Source of the DNA: Paulinella micropora
Taxonomy: Eukaryota > Cercozoa > Imbricatea > Euglyphida > Paulinellidae
Assembly: GCA_019918135.1 (NCBI GenBank)
Contig: WBZZ01005584.1
Location: 124,001 to 188,000 of the forward strand
Direction of reading: 5' to 3'
Length of the DNA: 64,000 nucleotides
The notes under the pieces were generated by a model that did not search any database, had not been told where the DNA came from, and was given only the letters and a program-made list of their open reading frames with translations. Of the stretch, positions 56,809 through 64,000 are shown one piece after another. The position numbers were made by a program, and so were the translations under genes. The stretch's first letter is position 1. Each line of letters opens with the position of its first letter.

Positions 56809-59702
56809 TTAACCAGTGGAGCTTGAGGTTATTGGGTCATAACCTAATCCGCTGCAAGTACCCTGGGCAGGCGTGGCAAACGACAATCCACTAGGACCGT
56901 TTCCTATAACTCCAGTCTCCATGCAATAATTCACAAGAGGAGTGCCAGATTCTGTTCGCATAACAACTCTCATATTGGGTTGTGCCATAACCAGGTCGCC
57001 TTTGAAGAAGACGTTTGCAAATTTGCCAGGGGGGCCACTGTTATCCAGATCGTCGCCCTAGAAAAAGCACCAGGATGCGCCCGCGTGTAAACATAGTCGC
57101 ATACAAAAAGATTGAGGCAGGGTACTAAGTGAAAGTGCATACCAAAAAGATTTCGTTTGCGCCAGATGCAGCGTCTTTTGTGGCAATGCGAAAGACGTTG
57201 GCTCCGTTGGTGTCTTCAACAACTACTGCATTTGGATCGTTTTTAGCAGCTTGGATGAGCACAGTCGCGCCAGTCTAAAACACAGCATGATCCATAAAAT
57301 TGTATGCGGGGGGGGGGGGGGGGGGGGCTAGGGACCAGAGTCATGGACCCGACTGGTTTACTTAAGACGTCAGCCAATGCATCGACATCCAATAGATATG
57401 TGCTTGAAACTGTAGATTGGATTGTCAGGATGTTGGGGAAAGCGGTGCTGGGATACTTCAAATGCAAAAAGGTGGCGCTTTCCAAACCATTGTTGCCGGT
57501 GAGATCAAGAGTGGCCTGCACGGTGATGGATCCGCCGTTTCCAGCTGTTGTCGGATCGTCTAACAAGGGGGTTACTAGTTTTGTGGTAGCCGTCACCGTA
57601 GCAGCGTTGAGATTATCGGCACCGAGATTAAGAGTAGCATCCACGGTGATGGATCCGCCGTCTCCAGCTGTTGTCGGGTCGTCTAACAAGGGAGTTACCA
57701 CTTTTGTGGAACCCGTCACCGTAGGAGCCGTCACCGATGTGGTGGCCGTCACCGAAGCAGCGTTGAGATTATCGACACCGAGATTGAGGGTAGCATCCAC
57801 GGTGATGGATCCGCCGTCTCCAGCTGTTGTCGGATCGTCTAACAAGGGGGTTACTAGTTTTGTGGTAGCCGTCACCGTAGCAGCGTTGAGATTATCGGCA
57901 CCGAGATTAAGAGTAGCATCCACCGTGATGGATCCGCCGTCTCCAGCTGTTGTCGGGTCGTCTAACAAGGGAGTTACCACTTTTGTGGAACCCGTCACCG
58001 TAGGAGCCGTCACCGATGTGGTGGCCGTCACCGAAGCAGCGTTGAGATTATCGACACCGAGATTGAGGGTAGCATCCACGGTGATGGATCCGCCGTCTCC
58101 AGCTGTTGTCGGATCGTCTAACAAGGGGGTTACTAGTTTTGTGGTAGCCGTCACCGTAGCAGCGTTGAGATTATCGGCACCGAGATCGAGAGTAGCATCC
58201 ACGGTGATGGATCCGCCGTCTCCAGCTGTTGTCGGGTCGTCTAACAAGGGAGTTACCACTTTTGTGGAACCCGTCACCGTAGGAGCCGTCACCGATGCGG
58301 TGGCCGTCACCGCAGCAGCGTTGAGATTATCGGCACCGAGATTAAGAGTAGCATCCACGGTGATGGATCCGCCGTCTCCAGCTGTTGTCGGGTCGTCTAA
58401 CAAGGGAGTTACCACTTTTGTGGAACCCGTCACCGTAGGAGCCGTCACCGATGCGGTGGCCGTCACCGCAGCAGCGTTGAGATTATCGGCACCGAGATTA
58501 AGAGTAGCATCCACGGTGATGGATCCGCCGTCTCCAGGTGTTGTCGGATCGTCTAACAAGGAGGTTACAACTTGTGGTGCTTTGATTCCTGCCGGAGTTA
58601 CGTCCAAACCCGTCCCCACATCGACAACACCCGTTACGTCATTTGTGGACCGGACGGAGAACGTAGGAGTACAAGAAGCCGCAGCAGGGTTCGAACCACA
58701 CGTTCCGGTGTAAACACCAAGTCGCCCCTATCATTCAACAAGCATGACACTAAGGATTCCCGGCAGGCGAGCGTTTGAAGAGGGGGGGGGGGGACCAGAA
58801 CAAACACGTCATTGAATATGGCATAGTTCGTGCTGGTGCTGGCGGCAACACCTAACTCCTGTAGACACGAGGTAAACGAATGAATGTAAACAAGACGTTG
58901 CCCGTGCCTTCTACACATACCTGATTCGTTGGAAGCTCCGCCCCAACCGCCATCGACTGCAGACGTGCCTCACCCTACACAGCAGTGCACGAACAGCACA
59001 AGTTTTCCAAAGAGCGAACACACGGCAGCAAACTGACCGCCGTCAGACGGGAAACTTTCCAGTTGCACCCTGTCCACAAATTGTTTTACCGCGAGGTGTT
59101 CGTTCAAGTGGCATCAAATCAACAAGGCAGCACCTGAGGAAACTTCGTTAGGGTTGCTAGGATCGTACTGGATGCATCGGCTGAGCATCGCAAGGTACTC
59201 ATCTGACAACACATAATGACATTTCTCACAAGGCATTGGCTGTTTGACATGTGTAACCCGGCAGGTGCAGCTACTTCTTGGAGACAACCCTCGACAGAAA
59301 AACGAGTGGCTTTTCTTGGTTGTGCCCCGATCGGCTGAGTTTTAACTGGGAGTTTCCCGTTGCAGTAGAAAAATATAAAAATGACGATGACAAAAGTAAT
59401 CCAGAACAGCAAACACGTTTTCATGTCAGCTAATACTATTACCTGACGAAGTGGCAAGCGTGTCGTGACGTCCTGGAATCGCCTGAGGTCACAGCAATTT
59501 AGTAAAAGTGCCTGTGGCAGGAGAGCAGACAGTTCATAACGGTCATTGACCTTCAGCTCGTTCAGCTCCTTCCACAGGTAGTGGACTGCCAGAAGGGTGT
59601 ACATCAAAACGCCAGCCGCCAACATCGCAAAGCACCCCTGAACAAAGATAACAATCAGAGACGGAACCAGCTACTCACCATGGTGTGTGCGGCAAGAAAC
59701 AT
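56809..59702 (-). CDS. Fibre-like membrane protein gene B, right copy (8 repeat units, intact)
   Basis: Seven exons fit with phase 0 throughout: 59,679-59,702 (MFLAAHTM); 59,443-59,637 (anchor GCFAMLAAGVLMYT, then stalk WKELNELKVNDRYEL); 58,921-58,974; 58,796-58,858; 57,336-58,727; 57,143-57,274; 56,809-57,057 (stop TAA). The predicted protein is about 702 residues. Exon 5 starts with a Cys-containing segment (TGTCGSNPAAASCTP) and holds eight tandem units, alternating about 52 and 41 residues, built on LLDDPTTAGDGGSI and LNLGADNLNAA. Exons 6-7 hold DPNAVVVEDTNGANVFRI and a C-terminal FFKGDLVMAQPNMRVVM..GTCSGLGYDP end. The layout is a type II membrane protein with a long beta-type fibre outside the cell. 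The function is unknown; recognition or adhesion is inferred from the fibre look. Confidence 0.75.
57336..58600 (-). repeat. Coding minisatellite in gene B, right copy
   Basis: Eight units alternate long (about 156 bp) and short (about 123 bp) forms. The left arm has three. Units 3-7 are nearly identical in sequence, pointing to recent expansion by unequal exchange. Confidence 0.85.
58975..59442. other. Gene B intron 2, right copy
   Basis: Intron between the anchor/stalk exon and exon 3, with no recognisable insertion. Open frames reading through it from the anchor exon are read-through shadows. Confidence 0.5.
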
Positions 59703-59892
59703 TTGTCCATGACATCATGAGCCTCCTCACCCGAAAGCTGGCGACAGACCCACATCCACGCTTCTGTCCCTGGCTGCTCAAAGCCGTCTCTTCTGGGTCC
59801 GCCTCTCGCTGGAACATGGACGAGTAGCGTGCCTCCTGGCCGCCTGGGGCGACCGTATCGAACGACATTCCTACAGTAATCTTGGTTGGAGG

Positions 59893-60240
59893 CTAGGCTG
59901 TCGGTAGATTTTTGAAAGAAGGATTTGGTTTAAACAGCTCTCTTTTTGGTTGAGTGTGCCCCACAAAAAAAGGCAAAGAATCTGCCAACTCTAACAAATA
60001 ATAAGTTTTTTTTCCTCTTTTTGCGGTGGGAATGTGAAAGCCCAAGCAGAGAAAATTGGCAAAATGCACAATTTCACGGAGCTTTACCAGTTTCTTTTGA
60101 TGGATGGCAAAAAGAAATTGCAAAATGTTAGGCGGTGCTTTACCAGTTTCTTTTGGTGGATGGCGAAAATCAAGACCGTTAGTTTGGATTTGGTGTTTGT
60201 AAGTCACTTTGGGGCCATTCTGTTGATGAGAGGAGACTGA
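59893..60240. other. Intergenic stretch between gene B and the 152-aa frame, right copy
   Basis: A roughly 50-bp direct repeat (containing CAGTTTCTTTTG.TGGATGGC) occurs twice at about 60,080-60,175. No gene was recognised. The mirrored stretch is 31,200-31,560. Confidence 0.5.
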
Positions 60241-60250
60241 GTCCCTGCCG

Positions 60251-60709
60251 TTATGCTTGCAAGAAGCTTTCATGAAATTTGATACCTGGCTTACTTTTTC
60301 TTGGTTGTATTTGTTGCTTCTTGTCGTTGTTTAGTTCGTCATTCTTGAGAGGATTTTGAAGTCGTGTTTTCTCCCGTACAACACCTAGTTCTACAAGTAC
60401 TCCTACACCTTCATCAATCGCCTGCAACTCTTCTTGAATGTTAGGATCTTCAGCTTCCAGGGGTCTGCGCCCTCGTTTCTCCCACCAGCCGTACCCTCCT
60501 TGGCCATCTGGACCTTTTCCTTGGGGCCGGGCAGTAACTGGTACATGACATTTCATTTCCCTTTCCTGGCGTCGAAATCTTGACTGGACGACTTTTTCCT
60601 CTGAAGAAAGCAAACTTGTCGTTCTTTCATGATAGGCTGGGACACAGATGTCTTTAGTCGAAGGCCAACACTCGACATACTCCTCTTGATGACTCGCTAG
60701 CCCCTCCAT
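60251..60709 (-). CDS. Hypothetical 152-aa protein between genes A and B, right copy
   Basis: Same product as at 30,733-31,191, with no change in length. Divergent from gene A, with 194 bp between starts. Confidence 0.45.
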   Translation of the reverse strand: MEGLASHQEEYVECWPSTKDICVPAYHERTTSLLSSEEKVVQSRFRRQEREMKCHVPVTARPQGKGPDGQGGYGWWEKRGRRPLEAEDPNIQEELQAIDEGVGVLVELGVVREKTRLQNPLKNDELNNDKKQQIQPRKSKPGIKFHESFLQA

Positions 60710-60882
60710 CCCAGCTGTCTAGCAGTCCTGAGGAAGCAACCAAGAGACCATCATGTCATAACCTAAGGGTGAGATAAACTTGCCTTGCCATCCCCCTTTC
60801 CCCATCCTCCTCCCCGGCCCCTGTTTTTTCCTCTCCTCTCGTGCGTCTGCATGTGTCGGCGTTTACATGAAGACACCCACGG

Positions 60883-60893
60883 CTATATAATAC
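60883..60893 (+). promoter_or_regulatory. TATA box of gene A, right copy
   Basis: CTATATAATAC lies about 20 bp before ATG 60,903. It is the best TATA-like motif in the divergent 194-bp region between gene A and the 152-aa frame. Confidence 0.5.
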
Positions 60894-60902
60894 TTGTGAA
60901 CC

Positions 60903-60970
60903 ATGAGCACTTTTCCTGTCTGTCCATTTGTCTGTCTGTGTCTCTCTCTCTCTTTCTTCTCCCTCTCTTT

Positions 60971-61005
<35 letters not shown>

Positions 61006-61889
61006 ACGCGCAGATAGTTGTTCTGCTATCCGCGGTCGCCGTTTTCGTTGCGACGCAGCTTTTCTACAACTATTATACGTGGCTCGAAATATCTACGCTC
61101 AGGGTACTGACACCCTTCAATATCTTTGTCCCTGTATGTCCCTTGAGGCTTCTCTTGAGAAAGGACCTCAAACCACATCTATCTAAACTACTTAGGCTGT
61201 TCAGCTTGACATGGAGCATATGTATGCGACTCGGACGCAAGAGTTGTACGCAGCGTACGGTCTGAATTACAACTGGGGCATGGAGGAGGATGTCACCGCT
61301 GAGCGAAAGGGCAAACAAGGTCTCGGATGCAAGATGAACTCGAGAAGTTCCTAGTTCTTGAGTTCAGTGAGCTTTGACTTGAAGCGCTTCGTCCTGAGCC
61401 ATTTCTTGTTTGGTTGTAAACGCAGCGCTCGAAGTCACTGTTATTGTACTTCAGTGGGGTTTCTCAGGCTGTGACCCACAAGTTGTCTGCCATCAGCACC
61501 AAGTGCCACCAAAATAAATATTGGGGGGGGGGGGGGGCTTGCTAATTCTTTCGATCATCCCTTTGTGTATCATGCGACAGGACGCCTCAAGAATCACAGC
61601 AATAAGTTTTTACCAGGTGATGGTATGGGCGGCGGTATAGGCGGCGGTAATATATATAAACATACATCTATACATACAGGTGGCCCTGGTGGGGCGAATG
61701 GTCGCAGCCGGAATAACCTTACATAGATACATACACACCTTGCTGCAGCACGCCTTGCGCGTCGGTATAAAGATACATATCAGACATGATATTGCTGCCG
61801 ACTTTGATCACTGCTATCACACAATCTCTCCCATGCAGGGGGTGGCGGTGGCAGAGGCGGGTGGTTCGGCGACTTCGGTTGTGAGAAGA

Positions 61890-61927
<38 letters not shown>

Positions 61928-63889
61928 AGATCGCCTCGTCGAACCTATCCTAGGTAATATTGCTGCTGTAATAATAATTCAAACTACTACACGCAGGTAG
62001 TCGTGGCGGCGGTGGTGGTAGTGGCGGGAGCAAAAATAGCTGGGGTTACTGGGGCGGCGGTGGAAGCAAAGGCAGCGGCGGCTACTACCCTTGGTACCCC
62101 TTGGTATCCCGGCGGGAACAAAGGCAGCTGGCCCATCCCCACCAAACCCATTCTGCGCCGAGGTGGAACAATGTGGTTCGTTCTTTACTTCTTTCCTTGT
62201 TCTCCCCCCCCCCCCCCCACCCCCCCGTCTCTCTCTCTCTTTCCAGTTATGCCGTTATCGTACCTTGACGACTAAGCCTTGTATGTTTGTGTTGCAGAAA
62301 TCATTCAAAGTCTCCTCGCTCGTGTCACCGCTCTGGAGACGAAAACAGCGTGCATCTATGCGACCACCTCCGAACCCCGTAATTATGAGCATTTCCTAGT
62401 TCTTAAGTACAGCTTGTGTAGTGGCTCGTTTGAAAGCTCTCACCAAGGGCTTTCCAATGAGCCATGACACAGGTTCGAAACGAAAGGATAGGTTGAGAAA
62501 GCCGCGCTTGAAGTCGCTGCTCTTTGTACTGGAGTAGGATCTTCTCGTGTGCTCACGTCTCCCCACCAGTCTATCTGTCTGTCTGTCGATCCCAGCAACG
62601 GCTTCTATTCTTGTACATAGCATGCACGTGCATACATTGTATTCCTACGGTGGTGTATAGCCTGCAGTTTTCGAGTCGATGTCCTGGATGCGAACACAGG
62701 CACATTTAACGGCAACCTTCTCGTGAAGGTTCATACACCCTTTTGCTATTTCATGCACATGTGTGTTTCTTCCTGGATTCCCGAAATAGGTGTTGCCATT
62801 ATGTAAATATAATATAATATAATATACTACATATGTCTATGTATTCCTCCTTACACTCTCGAAAGAAATGTGTCCTCTTGTGGTTTTCGTTTTAATTTCT
62901 GATTGTGTCCAACTTTCCTCCTGTGTGGGTGTGTGTGTGTGTGTGGGGGGGGGGTGTGCGTATGCCTTTTATATGCATGCGTTTATCTTTCCTTGTGTGA
63001 AGGGTGATTTTACGGTGATTGGTTTCGCGGTAGCAAGGGTCAGTTTCTAGCCCCTTTCATATTATATACACACTGTTCAATCCTGTTATCCCGAAACAGG
63101 GTGTTGTCTCATGTTTATTATTTTTAGGTCATTTGAGTGTGTGTGTTGGGGGGGGGGGTGCTCCTGTTTGCTCCCGAAATAAATGTCGTCTTATGTTTTC
63201 GTTTTAAGTAAACAGAGAAGTAAATGCATTTATGTATGTGTGCAGGGTGATTTACAAGTAGACAGTAATATTGATGTGGGTGGTGATGCGATGGTCGGCG
63301 GTGATATCAGTGGTGGCTCTGATATTACGGTTACGGATAGCTTGCTGGTTGGAACCATGTGCGTGACTGGATTGGCAGAATTCAAGGTCGTTTCGTTTCC
63401 TCACCAATTGCTTGTGTGGTTGAGAAGCCAGTGACTGCGCACTCCGCAGCAAATTGTGATCGTTGCGGCTTGTGTAGTAGTTCGTTAGAAAGCTCTCAAG
63501 GGCTTTCTATTGAGCCAGGACACAGGTTCTGGACACCAAATTCGCCTCAGAACAAAGAGCGTTTTGAAGTCATTGTTCAAATTTTTACTAGGAAGTAAGA
63601 ACTTCTCTTGTGCTTCTGCATGCGCATATGCACAACGGTGTGCGGTGGAGTTCTTTCCTCGTCCCTTTTATACCTTTCATACTAGATACACATGACGTTC
63701 CTTCCTGCACTCCCGAAATAGAAATAGGTGTCGTCTCATGTCTAAATTATTCTTTAATTTATTAGGTGTCTCGCCCTTTTGATATTTCATACACACGATG
63801 TTGCCTCCCTTTCTCGCGAAATAGGTGCCATCTCATGTTGTTTATTATTATTGTATTAGGCTCCTGTGGTTGTTCGCGGCTCAATAGGG
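60903..63889 (+). CDS. Fibre-like membrane protein gene A, right copy
   Basis: Exons read by eye: 60,903-60,917 (MSTFP); 61,014-61,103 (membrane segment IVVLLSAVAVFVATQLF); 61,205-61,319 (LDMEHMYATRTQELY); Gly-rich 61,617-61,646, 61,680-61,700, 61,839-61,877 and 61,997-62,175 (frame in the second half of this last one unsure); 62,298-62,349 (EIIQSLLARVTALETKT, coiled-coil-like); 62,668-62,728 (FRVDVLDANTGTFNGNLLV); 63,003-63,038 (GDFTVIGFAVAR); 63,246-63,386 (GDLQVDSNIDVGGDAMVGG); 63,860-63,889 (APVVVRGSIG). The gene runs on past the window. Phases agree across almost all junctions, and later exons are all phase 0-0. It looks like a type II membrane protein with a collagen-like or Gly-rich neck, a trimerisation helix and a beta-type fibre. 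Confidence 0.65.
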
Positions 63890-64000
63890 GTATCCCCTCT
63901 AACCTCTGCTTCTTTCATTCTGCACCTTTCTCTCTCTCTCTCTCTCCCCCCCCCCCCCCCCCCCTCTTCCGTCTCCCTCTCCTTGGTTTGTGCCTTTTCG
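63742..64000 (+). other. Fibre-gene intron and exon beyond the palindrome limit
   Basis: Past the mirror limit, the same kind of intron repeat (CTCGCGAAATAGGTGCCATC) and one more fibre exon (63,860-63,889) continue gene A. This is followed by a (CT)n and poly-C tract to the window end. The right flank therefore looks like the original gene context, while the left flank is rearranged. Confidence 0.5.

Larger units (their letters stand above)
55470..63741 (-). repeat. Large inverted repeat, right arm
   Basis: Inverted copy of 27,718-35,255. It contains block X, gene B (702-aa form), the 152-aa frame and gene A. The outer limit lies at about 63,741, after which the sequence is a different fibre-gene intron. 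Differences from the left arm include about 720 extra bp of repeat units in gene B, (CT)n length changes and scattered substitutions. Confidence 0.9.

Noticed and set aside
57304-58713. A 469-codon + strand frame opposite gene B
   Set aside because: It is the antisense shadow of the in-frame repeat units; splice phases and membrane exon support the minus strand.
60785-61265. Leu/Ser-rich protein across the (CT)n run before gene A exon 2
   Set aside because: The run length differs between arms by a number not divisible by three, so it is best taken as intron.

Overview
The window comes from a eukaryotic nuclear genome, most likely a unicellular alga or other protist. GT-AG introns, AATAAA signals, MYND and C2H2 zinc fingers, an APE-type LINE, tRNA-derived SINE-like repeats and an integrated Polinton-like virus all point that way. 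I cannot name the species. No rRNA, tRNA gene or CRISPR array was recognised.

Layout. (1) 1-9.1 kb is GC-rich host gene space: a hypothetical protein, a five-finger C2H2 protein, a multi-exon cysteine-rich protein, a coiled-coil protein, a membrane-anchored alpha/beta hydrolase and a MYND-finger gene. A fold-back element and the 5' end of one gene are duplicated here about 2.8 kb apart. (2) 9.3-10.56 kb holds (ATT)n microsatellites carrying SINE-like cassettes. (3) About 10.56-26.24 kb is an AT-rich Polinton-like virus fossil. It has a type-B polymerase, double-jelly-roll capsid protein, penton-like protein, adenain/Ulp1-type protease, packaging ATPase and a phage-style fibre gene with an S74 chaperone. 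It is broken in roughly seven to ten places. (4) 26.3-34 kb is a cluster of host, intron-bearing genes for membrane-anchored fibre-like proteins. (5) 36.4-46.7 kb is a tandem array of 1,783-bp units with an inverted terminal piece. (6) 47-49.5 kb and 54-55.5 kb are dense (TAA)n/SINE-like clusters around a near-complete LINE (49.7-54.0 kb). (7) 55.5-63.74 kb is an inverted, nearly identical copy of 27.72-35.25 kb.

The most striking feature is a palindromic locus carrying two copies of a divergent pair of fibre-like genes. 'Gene A' has a membrane segment, a Gly-rich region, a coiled coil and beta-type repeats. 'Gene B' has a membrane segment and tandem beta-type repeats. Gene B has 3 repeat units in the left copy and 8 in the right, and the left copy carries a small frameshift that the right lacks. 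The viral fibre gene lies directly beside host fibre exons on the same strand. This suggests, but does not prove, a link between viral attachment fibres and a fast-evolving host surface-protein family.

Exon limits for the fibre genes come from GT-AG sites and phase agreement read by eye. Percent identities and homology were not computed.
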